Positions 1 through 11,165 of a stretch of DNA of 64,000 bases are shown piece by piece. Every line of letters starts with the position of its first letter. Position 1 is the first letter of the stretch. The position numbers were made by a program, and so were the translations under genes. The notes under the pieces are model-generated. The model worked only from the letters and a program-made list of their open reading frames with translations. It was not told where the DNA came from and did no database searches. Source of the stretch: Vicugna pacos (Eukaryota; Chordata; Mammalia; Artiodactyla; Camelidae); NCBI RefSeq assembly GCF_048564905.1, contig NC_132990.1, forward strand, positions 41,721,001 through 41,785,000, given 5' to 3'.

Positions 1-59
1 ACTCTCTTATTAGGATGCCCTAAGTGCTGTGACTGGGTCTGATTCTCAGTAGTCCTGTA

Positions 60-295
60 GGATAGGAGTGAAGAGCTCAGATGCTGGAGCTAATAAACTC
101 CTTGAGTCCTAATCTTGAAGCCACAATTCATTACTTGTTTTTTTCTTTACAAGTGGCTTTCTCTCCATGCCTAAATTCCTTTAGAAGAGTGGAGAGAGGG
201 AGTAAAAATAGCACCTGCCTCATGGAACTCTTCTAAGGGCTGGATGAGTTAGCACCGGTCAAATGCTCCAGCAGAGCCTGATTGGTAACATTGCA
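60..295 (+). repeat. MIR SINE remnant
   Basis: A degraded MIR in sense orientation. The right part keeps the family order: a 'counts/cytosine-rich' core, then a segment resembling 'agcacctgcctcatgg', then a decayed tail. The left half is too eroded to place exactly. No coding role. It could be chance similarity at the left edge; the right half is the stronger match. Confidence 0.45.
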
Positions 296-689
296 GAACT
301 GATAGACCCCACGCTTTCCCAGCCCTGGGGGTTGCTTTTTAACTTTTGAACTTGCACGTTATCATGTTCTTTTACTATTAAGTAATCTCAAATTCATTTA
401 TTTGGTGGTAAGCATCAAACTGTTCGCTGTTTCCTGGTAAAACAGGATGCTAAGTGCAGAGTGCCACAGCAGAGTAATTACATTGACAAGAGCCAGTTTC
501 CATCAGCATAGAAGCACACTATTATTTTTTCCATCTATTATTTCCCTGATGTTGTTTTAAAATACTTTTGTGACCCTGTTTTCGCTAAAAGCCGTTGCAC
601 CATTTCTTTAATTTTCCTTTACGTCAAAACTCCTTTATATTCTATTTTTTATTTCCCGTTCTTACTTCTTTTTCAATTCCTCTCTCATT
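296..689. other. No recognised feature
   Basis: AT-rich, non-coding-looking sequence between a MIR and an L2. No open frame with protein-like content, no RNA gene and no clear repeat were recognised. Confidence 0.5.
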
Positions 690-2015
690 CGGCTTTTACC
701 TCTCACTTGATGCCACTCATACTGTTCTTACCAAAAGTCACTGATGCTCTCCAGGTTGTTTAATATACTAGTGAGCTCTCGGCCCTCATCTAATTCGACC
801 ATAGAAGCCCTTGGTATCTGATCGCTCCGCCTGGAAACTCTCTTTCACTTGGCTCCTGGATAACATGTTTCCTTGGTTTTCTTGGTGTGGGCTCCTCTGG
901 TTCCCCTTCTCTTTCCATTGGAGTGCTCCAGGATTCAGTCGCTGGATCTCTTCTCTACCTTTTTGATGATCTCATCCAATTCCATAATTTCAGATAACCT
1001 CTCTATGTTCATGTCCAAAATATTTATTTTCAGCCTGGATTCTCCTCTGGCCCTAGACTCATATATTTAACCACCTTCTCAAGATCCTCAATTAAAACTC
1101 TTATACACATCTCAAATTTATCCAAAGCTAGAATTCAGGTCCTCACCCTAAAATTGCCATACACGTATTTTTTCTCATCTCAGAAAATGGAAATGCCCCC
1201 TCTTTCCAGTCACTCAGACCAAGTATCTCAAAGTTACTCTGAGTCCCTTCTATCTCATCCTGTATCCACCTGATCCATCAGGAAATTCTGACAGCTCTAC
1301 TTTTAATATATATTGAAAGTATAACCACTTCTCATCACCAGGGTGGTCCAGTCTGCCGTCATCTTTGGCTTAGTATATCACTTAATATCCTCTAACTGGT
1401 CTCCCTGCGTCCACATTTGCCCTTTCCTATAGTCATTATCAACAAAGCAGCTCAGAATGGTCCTTATAAGACTCTCAAAATTTCAGAGTGGCTTCTCATT
1501 TCTTTCAGAATTTAACCCAGAATTTAACCCCAATGTCCTGCAAGCCCTCCCCCCCCCATACTCTCTTACCTTTCTGACTGTATTTCCTTACTTCGCCACT
1601 ACTTCTCAAACATATTAGGCACATTCCTGTCTCAGGGCCTTTGCACAAACTGTTCCTGATGTCTGGAATGCTTGCCCACCAAATACCTGCCTGGCTTACT
1701 CCACATTTCCCTCAAGTAATGCTCAAATGTCTTCTTCTCGCTGATGTCCATGGATCCTCATAAATCTAAACTGTATCTTTTCCTGGCACTCTTAGTTTCC
1801 CTTATCCCTTCTCTACTAGCCAGAGTACTGATCCCATTCTGATATACCATACCATGTCTTATTTATTATGTTTGGGTTTTGTTGTTTGTGTTCCCGTTTG
1901 GGAATGTGAGTGCAGGAAATTTTGTTGACTTTGTTCATTGAACACCTAGAGTAGTACCTGGTACATATCAGATGTGCAATAAACATTTATTGAGTGAATT
2001 AATGGATGAATGAGT
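690..2015 (+). mobile_element. LINE L2, 3' part of ORF plus 3' end
   Basis: A long L2 (CR1-clade LINE) copy in sense orientation. Landmarks appear in family order: the pyrimidine-rich reverse-transcriptase C-terminal region ('ggagtgctccaggattcagt' near 921), a segment resembling 'ctaactggtctccctgc' near 1393, 'cagggcctttgcaca' near 1634, and the diagnostic 3' end with 'gtacctggtacatatcag' followed by 'caataaacatttattgag' near 1977-1997. All frames are closed many times, so it is long dead. L2 was active early in mammalian history. Confidence 0.9.
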
Positions 2016-2150
2016 AAAGTGCAGTACAGTGTGCTAGTGGTCACAGGCCAGAGTGTAACCGAGCGGGACCCTGTGGGGCCTTCCAGTGTCAGACGCCTCC
2101 TCCATATCCTCTGCTGTAGCTCCTCTCTGAAGGGCCCAGGTAATAGTATC

Positions 2151-2538
2151 TGATGTATATTTCCTGAGTTTTTTCAGATGCTAAAAATCATAACTAAAGG
2201 GAAGAAATTAATACTTGATGATTAAGAGCACGTGGCCCCCAGACCTCCTGGTGCCTACGGGTTGATAGTGTTGACCACCCTGTTACCTCCACATTAACCA
2301 GTTGTGTCAGAATTGTGCACAAGCTGATCACATACCCTGTAATCACATACCCCCACCTTACATGGCTTTTAAATATGCTTTGCTGAAATCCTTCAGAGAG
2401 TTTGGAGTTTTCTTTGTCATGAGCTACCCTTTCCTCCTTGCTCAGCCCTGCAATAAAGCTTCCTCTGCTCCAGACACCAACGTTTCAGTTTGTTTGGCCT
2501 CATGGTGCAGTGGGCACACGAACTGGCCTTTGGCAACA
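2151..2538 (+). mobile_element. ERV1-type solo LTR (approximate ends)
   Basis: A class I-like long terminal repeat. It carries a polyadenylation signal context (ctgcaataaagcttcctctg near 2448) followed by a U5-like segment 'gtttcagtttgtttggcctc' and ends near 2538 in 'ggcaaca'. The 5' edge is judged only from a TG and is uncertain. No internal retroviral sequence adjoins it, so it is probably a solo LTR. An old, inactive fossil. Confidence 0.6.
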
Positions 2539-4249
2539 AGAGCAAAAGCCTTTTAACCACTCTGGTTTGGCTGAGCTGTGCTATAGTAAGGTGGGTCCCT
2601 ACAGTTGAGCCAAGCATCTCAGGGTGCCGAGAGGGAGCGCCTCCCTAAATTTTGCACCTAGTGCCTTACTCATTGCTCATGTGCTGGCCCTGGCCAAATG
2701 TGATAAAATCTTAACTAAGTATATCTGAATAGAGAAGGTGATAAGCAAACAACAAAGTATATCTGAGTGAATTTAAAATTTTGTCCCCCATAAATCTAGA
2801 CACATTTTTTTCCTTTCTTTCATTGAGTGCCCTTCTGATCACAACAGAAATAGGGAAGGAAACCATTGTCTTCCGGGGAATGCAGGTGTCTTTAGGAAGA
2901 GAAGAGCTGTGATTACCATATTTTTTAAAGGTTGAGTCTGCTGCAGAAGTTGTTTTGAAATTGTACATTAATCTGTAGAAAACGTTGGAATACAATTGTT
3001 TACTGCTACCAGTTAGACTTAATATTTAATTCGATTCAGTTCAGTTCAATTATTAGCATCCTCCTTTTCAGATATGCAAAGATCATTTAGTTACCTGGGA
3101 AATCCTTCTAGGCTTCAAGAGTTCATATTCAGAAGACTTGCCGAGAGGCAGCAAGCTGCAGGTGTCATTCAGTCAGAAGCCCTATGTTGAACCTCTGGCT
3201 GGCATAACCACTTTTGTATTCAGATCGTAATATTACTGTCTGTTTAGGTTTCGATACTGAATTCACAATAAAGCCCCCCAAAAGAGTTCATTGTGTGACC
3301 CAGTACCTCAGTTGTATCTAAAATGCTGTTCTTTACTTCTTAGTTTAAAGATTTCTAAAGAGGAAAGGAAACACTCCAGATTTTTATTCATTTGTTTCTT
3401 GCTGTTGTAGCAATTGCAGCAGGGATCTGAAACCTCAAAGGGAAGGTTTGCACCTTTACCAAATTAAAAATTCTTCTGACTGCTTTAATGTGTAGGGTTT
3501 TATCACTTTGCTTTTCTTTAAGTCACAAAGTGAAACTGCCATTTAAAGTGCCACAGCATTATAGTTAATATTAATCATACTGGCAAGAGCCAGGAGGTGG
3601 TGTGAGAGGAAGCACAGTGGTCCCTCTTCAGATCACTGTCGTTAAAAGCGACCTGCCGCACCCCTCCCTTGTGGCCACAGGTCAGTTTAATTCAACACTG
3701 AGCAGAAGTGGACACTTCTGATGTGCGGAGCTCCCAGTTATTTTTTGAACTTCAGTCCCTCATAAATAGGTAACCTGAGCCGCCGAGCAATCAGCTCTCT
3801 CTCTTTTGGCACCACCTTCAACCACGCATGGAATATTTCTGTCCTTTTTGAGTGACAGACCAGAGATGCAGGCTCCGAAAAAGACTGTGGGCTGTTGTTT
3901 TTCTTAAGAGTCTTTTTGGAGAGGGTGCCACAAAGAAAAATCCAGCAGGAGCATATGTTTTTTGATGCTTTTTATATCCCAAAACGGGGGAAAAAGAAGG
4001 AGGGCACTGAAGGATTGCGATTTACTTTTGGGTTATTTATTTATATGTTAAACATAGACTCCCTGGGAGGAGTGATGCTTTTAATGCACAGAGCAGGCCT
4101 GGATGGCCAACTGGAAACGGGTACACCTTCCCTTTCTGCAGACTTGGCCACGAAGGCAGCCAGCTGTCAAGCAAGCGGGCTTGCCTCCTATCTGACTGAT
4201 CCCAGCTTCTACCCAAACTCCTTCAATTTCTTAAGTGGATGCGAATCTT
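2539..4249. other. Mostly unassigned unique DNA
   Basis: No gene or confident repeat was seen over this 1.7 kb. The frame open at 3895-4284 has no domain-like content and no splice context, and was not accepted. The part at 3540-4020 is unusually even in composition, with short AT/GC motif clusters, and is discussed as a candidate conserved noncoding element. Confidence 0.5.
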
Positions 4250-4495
4250 TACCCCTTTGCCTAAGACACAGGGCCTGGATATAGATTGCTCTGCCCCTTG
4301 CTAACTTCATAACTTTGGCCACATAGTTTCATGACTCTCAGTCTCGGACTTCTCATCCGTAACATAGGGGTGATGATAGCTCTTATCTCATATGGTTTGT
4401 CTGGGAACCAAATCTATGCAAGGAGTTTGACTCAGCGCTTGGCATAGAATACTCCTTCTTGTGGATACTAGCTATCATCATCATCATATTTCTCA
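4250..4495 (+). repeat. MIR SINE
   Basis: MIR in sense orientation. The core segment resembles 'ctttggccacatagtttc', then 'ctcatccgtaacatagg', 'tgatagctcttatctcat', and the 3' LINE-like tail 'agcgcttggcatagaatact'. Order and spacing fit MIR. Ancient and inactive. Confidence 0.8.
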
Positions 4496-5335
4496 TTGAC
4501 ACCATAAAGTAGTTGCTTTCCAGGTGATTTTCATAGGAAAAAAATCTAAAATTCTGGTATGTGCTAAAGATTTTCTGGACTCAGTTTGGGTTCACCCTAA
4601 AGTAGATGCTGAAGCCAAGATTTAGGCACAGGTGGCGTATTTGGGAGGTGATACCAGGAAGCACAGCGAGAAAGTGCGTAAGTGAGGAAAAGAAAGGAGG
4701 AAAGCCAGTTAAGGGTGTGTGCAGAAGCCATGTCGTATAGACTCATGAAAGCCAATTGTTAAATTTTCAGGACTTTTGAAAGCCAGTTATTAAACACAGC
4801 CATTGTTAAAAATTAAATGATATAAAATTTCAATTATATCAATTAAACAGTAAGTACTCACTTCTAATTGTTTTACTGATGTCTGTGCTCCCAGGTCATT
4901 TACTTCTGTTGTAGCCGCATGGTGGAAATATAACTGTGTGCTTCTGCACATCTCTCCCCACCCCGTGCTTAGTGACATCACATTGGTAGCTTGAAATCAG
5001 CTGCTGGGGAAATGAGCAACCACTATAAACTGGGGCAGTTTTTTCAGAGCTAGTTGTTAAACATTTACTAGCACTCCATTGGTTAATGTGGGGGTTACTA
5101 CTGTGGACAACTGAGGTTCGATCCAGCTGGGAATCCTCTGACAGAACATGTGGAACACACCTGACTGTTGTTCCACTGAGGTGTGAGGAAGCTGGGTGAA
5201 GTTCGCCACAGTGGGAACAGCCCAGCTGGCCCCTCCCAGGGCTAGGAAACAGCTGTAGGCAGAGGCCAGGAGGCTTCTAGAATATACCACAGTGTGTACC
5301 ATAACCAGGTGGAGGTACAAGACAAGATTGCCTTT
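4496..5335. other. Unassigned, probably old interspersed repeat
   Basis: Parts of this interval (about 4610-4730 and 4760-5330) read like dispersed mid-repetitive DNA that I have seen elsewhere in mammals, but I cannot name the family. There is no credible open frame; those at 4790-4981 and 5057-5320 on the minus strand show no protein features. Confidence 0.35.
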
Positions 5336-5735
5336 TTCAATTTTTTAAAAATTAAACTTTTTAATATTTTTTATTTGAATTGCTTTTAGTCTTACAGAAG
5401 AGTTGAAAAGTAGTATAGTGACTGTATACCATATATCCACCTTCCTTTAGTGTTAACCTCTTATATAATCATGGTACACTTATCAAAATCTGCAGAGTAA
5501 CATTGGTACAATGCTATTAATTAAGCTATACATCTTATTCAAATTTTACCAGATTTCTCGCTAATGTTCTTCTAAGATCCTATCCGGTATGTCACATTGC
5601 ATTTAATTATTATTTCTCCTTAGTTTTCTCCAATTTGTAAGATTTCCTCATTCTTTGCTTGTCTTTCATGATCTTTACTCTTTTGAAGCATATTGACTGT
5701 ATTGTAAAAATGTAACTTACAGTAGGAAAAAAACA
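5336..5735 (-). mobile_element. Ancient L1 remnant (L1M-like)
   Basis: It matches a common old L1-associated segment with 'cttacagaagagttgaaaag', 'tgttaacctcttatataatc', 'aacattggtacaatgctatt' and 'tctttcatgatctttac' in order. No frame is preserved. Orientation is inferred from how this segment usually lies in L1 3' regions and is less sure than the match itself. Confidence 0.5.
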
Positions 5736-5747
5736 GGAGACACCACC

Positions 5748-6045
5748 TGAGATGGTTAATTTTATGTGTCAACTTGGCTGGGCTATGAGGTGCCCAGATA
5801 CTTAGTCAGACATCATTTTGGGTGTGTCCATGAGAGTGTTTTTGAATGAGATTAACATTTGAGTGGTAGGTAGGCTGAGTAAAGCAGGTTGCCCTCCCTA
5901 GTGTAGGTGGGCCTCATTCAATCAGTTGATGGCCTAAACAGAACAAAAAGGCTGAGTGACTTCAAGCTAGGGCACTGGTTTTCCACAGCCTTTGGACTTG
6001 AACTGAAACGTTGGCTTTTGGTGAGTCTTGAGCCTGCCAACATTC
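5748..6045 (+). mobile_element. MLT1-type LTR (ERVL-MaLR)
   Basis: A MaLR long terminal repeat starting with 'tgagatggttaattttatgt' followed by 'gtcaacttggctgggctatg', 'gagattaacatttgag', 'gtgggcctcattcaatcag' and 'ttgatggcctaaacagaac', the order typical of MLT1. It is cut at its right end by the adjoining L1. A solo LTR fossil from before the placental radiation or soon after. Confidence 0.85.
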
Positions 6046-6481
6046 AGACTAGAACTAGAAACATTCTTTCCTCTTCAATTTTTTGGAATAGTTTGAGAAG
6101 GATAGGTATTAATTCTTTAAATATTTGGTAGAATTTACCTGTGAAGGCTTCTGGTCCTGGAGTTTTGTTTACTGGGAGTTTTTTGATTACTGACTCAATT
6201 TCATTACCGGTAACTGATCTGTTCATATTTTCTGTTTCATCCTGGTTCAGTCTTGGGGGTTTGTATGTATCCAGAAATTTATCTGTTTCTTCTAGGTTGT
6301 CCAATTTATTGACATATAATTGTTCTAGTAATCTCTTATGATCCTTTGTTTTTCTGTGGTGTTGGTCGTAACTTCTCTTTCATTTCTGATTTTTTCGATT
6401 TAGGCCCTCTCTCTGTTTTTCTTGATGACTCTGGCTAAAGGTTTATCAATTTTGTTTATCTTTTCAAAGAAACAGCCCTTA
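6046..6481 (-). mobile_element. Old L1, ORF2 reverse-transcriptase piece (left half of split element)
   Basis: On the minus strand an open stretch (6304 to 6044) reads like L1 ORF2 in the fingers region of the reverse transcriptase, including '[19 protein letters not shown]', a hallmark of L1 ORF2p (usual form KSPGPDGFTGEFYQTFKE). The same element resumes at 8351 after a younger insertion. Its 3' part (rest of ORF2 and 3' UTR) is missing on the left, where it meets the MLT1 LTR. Confidence 0.88.
6466..6481. repeat. Target-site duplication, left copy
   Basis: The left copy 'aaagaaacagccctta' pairs with the right copy ending at 8364. The duplicated bases belong to the older L1 that was the target. 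One substitution separates the copies, in keeping with a fairly old insertion. Confidence 0.85.
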
Positions 6482-8350
6482 TTTCTTTATCCTAACAATG
6501 AAATATCAGAAAAAGAAAGTAAATAAACAATCCCTTTTAAAATCACACCAAATAATTAAATACTTAGGAATAAAGCTGACAAAGGAGGTGAAAGACTTAT
6601 ATACTGAAAACAATGAAACACTGATTAAGGAAATTAAAGATGATTTGAAGAAATGGAAAGATATCCCATGCTCTTGAATTGGAAGAATTAATATTGTTAA
6701 AACGGCCACACTGCCCAAAGCAGTCTACAGTTTTAATGTGATCCCTATTAAATTACTCTAGATATTTTTCATAGAACTAGAAAAAAATAATCCTAAAATT
6801 TATATAGAATCACAAAAGACCCAGAATTGCCAAAGCAATACTGAAGAAAAAGAACAAAGCTTGAGGAATAACCCTCCCAGACTTCAGACAATACTATAGG
6901 GTAATCAAAACAATGTGGTATTGGCATAAAAACAGACATATGGATCAATGGAACAGAATAGAGATCCCAGAAATAAACTCACACACTTACGGTCAATTAA
7001 TCTTCAACAAAGGAGGCAAAAATATACAATGGAGAAAAGACAATCTCTTCAATGAGTGATGTTGGAAAAGCTGCACAGCCTCATGTAAATCAGTGAAGTT
7101 AGAATACTCCCTCATACTATACCCAAAAATAAACTCAAAAAGACTTAAACATAAGACAAGACACTATAAACCTCCTAGAAGAAAACAGAGGCAAAACATT
7201 CTCTGACATATATCTTAGCAATGTTCTCCTAGGGCAGTCTACCCAGGCAATAGAAATAAAAGTAAAAATAAACATATGGGACCTAATTAAACTTATAAGC
7301 TTTTGCACAGCAAAGGAAACCATAAGCAAAACAAAAAGACAACCAACAGAATGGGAGAAAATATTTGCAAAAGGTGAGACTGACAAAGGCTTAATTTCCA
7401 GAATATATAAACAGTTCATATAACTTAATAAGAAAAAAACAAACAACCCAATCCAAAAATGGGCATAAGACTGACACAAGCAATTCTCCAATGAAGACAT
7501 ACGAATGACAAGTAGGCACATGAAAAAATGCCCAGTATCACTAATTATCAGAGAAATGTAAATCAGAACTACAATGAGGCATCACTTCACACTAGTCAGA
7601 ATGGCCATCATTCAAAAGTCCACAAATTATAAATGCTGAAGAGGGTGTGGAGAAAAGGGAACCCTCCTTTACTGCTGGTAGGAATGTAGTTTGGTGCAGC
7701 CATTATGGAAAGCAGTATGGAGATTCCTATAAAAACTAAAAATAAACTTAGCATATGATCCAGCAATCCCACTCTTGCATATATCTGGAGGGAACTCCAA
7801 TTGGAAAAGATACATGCACCCCCAATGTTCATAGCAGCACTATATACAGTAGCCAAGACATAGAAACAACCTAAATGTCCATTAACAGATGACTGGATAA
7901 AGAAGTCGTAGTTTATATATACAATGGAATACTACTCAGCCATAAAAATGAAACATGGATGGACCTGGACATCATCATTCTAAGTGAAATAAGCCAGAAA
8001 GAGAAAGAAAAATACCATATGATGTCACTTACATGTGGAATATTAAAGAAAAAAGACACAAATGAGCTTATTTACAAAACAGAAACAGACTCATAGACAT
8101 AGAAAACAAACTCTTGGTTACCAGGGGGAAGGGGATGGGACAGGATTTATTAGGAGTTTGAGATTTGTAGATACTGACTAATATATATATATAAAACAAA
8201 CAAGTTTCTACTGTACAGCACAGGGAAGTATATCCAATATCTTGTAGTAACCTATAATCATTTATATGAAAAGGAATATATATTTGTATATGTAAGAGTG
8301 AAACATGAGAAATTGATACAACATTGTAAACTGACTATACTTCAGTAAAA
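6482..8350 (+). mobile_element. 5'-truncated L1 nested in older L1
   Basis: A plus-strand L1 of about 1.87 kb. It starts inside the C-terminal half of ORF2 and runs through the conserved segments 'aaatacttaggaataaag' and 'gaacagaatagagatcccag', the cysteine-motif region near 7640, and a 3' UTR ending in 'gtaaactgactatacttc' and a short A-rich tail. It interrupts the minus-strand L1. A duplicated target 'aagaaacagccctta' (about 6467-6481) recurs as 'aagaaccagccctta' (about 8350-8364), one mismatch in 15, which supports insertion by target-primed reverse transcription. The reading frame is broken in several places. Confidence 0.92.
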
Positions 8351-9960
8351 AGAACCAGCCCTTAGTTTCATTAATCTTTTATTTTGTTTTTTAAGTCTCT
8401 ATTTATTTCTTTTCTGATCTTTATTATTTCTTCCCTTCTATTAATTTTGCATTTTATTTGTTGTTCTTTTTCATCACTTTGAATATAATGTACCACTATT
8501 TCTGGCCTGCAACATTTCTGCTGAAAAGTCAGCTACGGCCTTATGGGAGTTCCCTGGGTGTGTATAGTTGCTTTACTCTTGCTGTGTTTAAGATTCTTGC
8601 TTCAATTTTTGCTATTTTAATTGCAGTGTGTCTTAGTGTGGACTTCTTTGGGTTTATTTTGTTTGAGGTTTCTGCTTCCTGAGCCTAGATATCTGTTTCC
8701 TTCCTCAGGTTTATGGGAGTTTTCAGCTATTATGTCTTCAGGTAAGTTCTCAGTCGCCTTCTCTCTCTCTTCTCCTGCTGAGTCCTCTGTAATGTGGATG
8801 TTGTATGCTTGATGTTGTCTCAGAGGTCTCTTATATTACCCTCATTTTTTGAAAGTTCTTTTTTCTTTTCTCTGTCCAGCTTGGGTGATTTCCACTACTC
8901 TATCTTACAGATCACGAATCTGTTCTTCTAAATAACCTAATGTATTGATGATTCCTTTTAGTGTATTTTTCATTTCAGTTATTGTATTCTTCAGTTCTGT
9001 TTGGTTCTTATTTTTAAATAATTTCTAACTCTTTGTTGAGGTTTTCACTGTGTTCATCCACTCTTCTGAATCCAGTGAGCGTATTTATGATCATGACCTT
9101 GAATTCTGTTCGTTCGATTGCTTATTTTCACTTCATGTAGTTATTTTTTCTGAGATTTTTGTCTTGTTCTTCCACTTCAGGCATACTCTTCCATTGCCTC
9201 CTTTTGTGTAATTCTCTGTGTTTTATTTCTATATATTAGGTAGATTGGTTACTTCTCCCAGTCTTAAGAGAAGTGGCTTTTTGTAGGAAACATGCTCTGG
9301 GGCCCAGCAGCAAACTCCCCTCTGGTCACCAGAGTTATTTGCTCTAGGGATGCTCAAACGTGGGCTGTTTGCACCCTTCTGTTGTGGGGGGCTAACTACT
9401 GTGGGTACACTGGTAGAAGGTGCTGGCCCCTGGCCTGGCTGGTGTGGCCCAGCCAAATGCAGCTGCTTTGGGCCCTGTGGAGGGCAAGGAAAGATCCTGG
9501 TGTTAACAAGCTAGGGGGAAATTCTAAACTGGCATTTGCCAGCACCAGTGTTATTGTGGTGGAATGAGCTCCTCAGAATGGCTGGTGCCAACATCTCCAG
9601 CCCCATGGGGATTTCTAGTTGCCTCCTGCCTCTCCAGGAAACTTTCCAGGATCAGCAAGCAGATCTGACCCAGGCTCCTTTCAAACTACTCCCTCTGCAC
9701 TTTTGCACGTGCCTTTAGGAGCGGAGTCTATGTTCCCTATAGCCCTCCAGCTCACTTGAACATAAGCCCCATAGGTTTTCAAGCCAGACATTCTGGGGGT
9801 TTGTGTTTCTGGTGAGGGACCCCCCCAGGCTGGGAAGCCCAATGTGAGGCTCAGATTCCTTGCTCCTTGGGAAGGGCCTCTGTGGCTGTGATGTGCCTCC
9901 TTTCTGTGGGTCCTGACTGTACTGTGTCTCCACCCCTTCTGCCTATCTCATGGTGGCTTC
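8351..9960 (-). mobile_element. Old L1/HAL1-like element, ORF2 piece, ORF1 and 5' region (right half)
   Basis: Continuation of the split minus-strand L1. About 8351-8475 is still ORF2 reverse transcriptase. At about 8475 the text jumps to ORF1 sequence (antisense of the ORF1 C-terminal domain, with 'ctggcctgcaacatttctgc' near 8501), then the coiled-coil region (about 8850-9130) and a GC-rich 5' UTR (about 9240-9960). The ORF1 end and the first part of ORF2 are therefore deleted, or the right part is a HAL1 (ORF1-only L1 relative). No frame is intact. The 5' edge near 9960 is approximate. Confidence 0.75.
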
Positions 9961-10429
9961 TTTATATCTTTATTTGTGGAAAAACTTTCCCACTAATCTT
10001 CAGGTCATTCTCCTAGATAGATGCAGACCCTGTCCTCAGGACCAGCTCTCCCTCCACCAGCGTAGGCCCTGTGATTAAGGCCAGCTACTCGAAGGAAAGT
10101 TCCCCTTTCCAGATGATGAGTGTAATCTGGGAGTAGGGTGGCCTGTTTTTAGTTTTAAAAACGATGCTGCTACTTCAGCATCTCCCATTTGATCAACAGT
10201 TTTTTAAAAGGTGAAGCTCATTTTTAGTTGCAGCTTAGAATGCTAGTGATGCCTCTTAAATGTATGGTTCCAGCCCAGAGACTAAGACGTAAATATATAA
10301 AGCTGCCTGCTGAACATTCTACTTAGAAATACTGCAAGCACCTTAAATTCATTATTAATCTCCTAAAACATGCTTTTCTTCTGTGCTCCCTACTCAAGAC
10401 ATAAGAAATGAAACAATCACTGATTCAGT
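9961..10429. other. No recognised feature
   Basis: Unassigned non-coding DNA between an L1 5' region and an L2. No repeat family or gene was recognised. Confidence 0.5.
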
Positions 10430-11165
10430 TACTCAAGTCAGAAACATTAACATTTTTCTTGGGACCCCCCTTTCTCTTGGTCCTGTGTATGTATAATCCC
10501 TTGCCAAGTCCTTCCTGATGTTTCTGTTGAATATATCTACTTCTCCCCACCACCACTGCTGCTGGCCTAGTCCATATCTCACCTGAACTATGAAAAAAGC
10601 TTCCTGGGGAAATGCCAGACATTCCTTCCTTCAATCATTCTTCATATAATAGCCATTGTGATATGTCTCAAACACACAGATCGTATCTTTCTGCACTGCT
10701 GATAATCCTTCAGTGTCCAGAATTCTAATGATCTGGCATTGCTTATCTTTTAAGCCTCTCTTCATTCCACTCTCCCCCTGACAACCTGCTGTTTAAGTGA
10801 ACTAAATTTCTTTCAGTTCCGTGAATGAGTCAGGCTTGGTTTCACTTACAGGGCGCTGCACAGGTACCTCCTCTCCCTGCAGCATTCTCCCCCTCACTCT
10901 TCCTGACCAGCTCCTGTTCATCTTTTGCTCTCAGTTTAAATGGTACTTGAAATCTGGCTTCCAGGTTTGAGTGGATCCCCTTCCTATGTACTCAGAGCTC
11001 CGTTACTTCCAGTTATCACTTGACTGTTCTACCACAACCGTTAGATTATAAACCCTGCGAGAAAAGAGCCTGAGTTTGCTTCACCTTGTAAAACTAGCTT
11101 CTACCACAGTGCCTACTGTGTGGTAAGAGTTCAACAGATATTTGCTGCATGAATGGATAAATGAA
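10430..11165 (+). mobile_element. LINE L2, 3' end
   Basis: A diverged L2 in sense orientation. The 3' part is clearest: 'ttagattataaaccctgcga', 'accacagtgcctactgtgtg' and 'gttcaacagatatttgctgc' followed by 'atgaatggataaatgaat', the standard L2 terminus. The upstream pyrimidine-rich region (about 10430-10900) agrees in style but is weakly matched. Confidence 0.75.

Noticed and set aside
3895-4284. A 129-codon plus-strand frame
   Set aside because: It starts in unique DNA but its last part runs into a MIR. No recognisable protein similarity or conserved motif.
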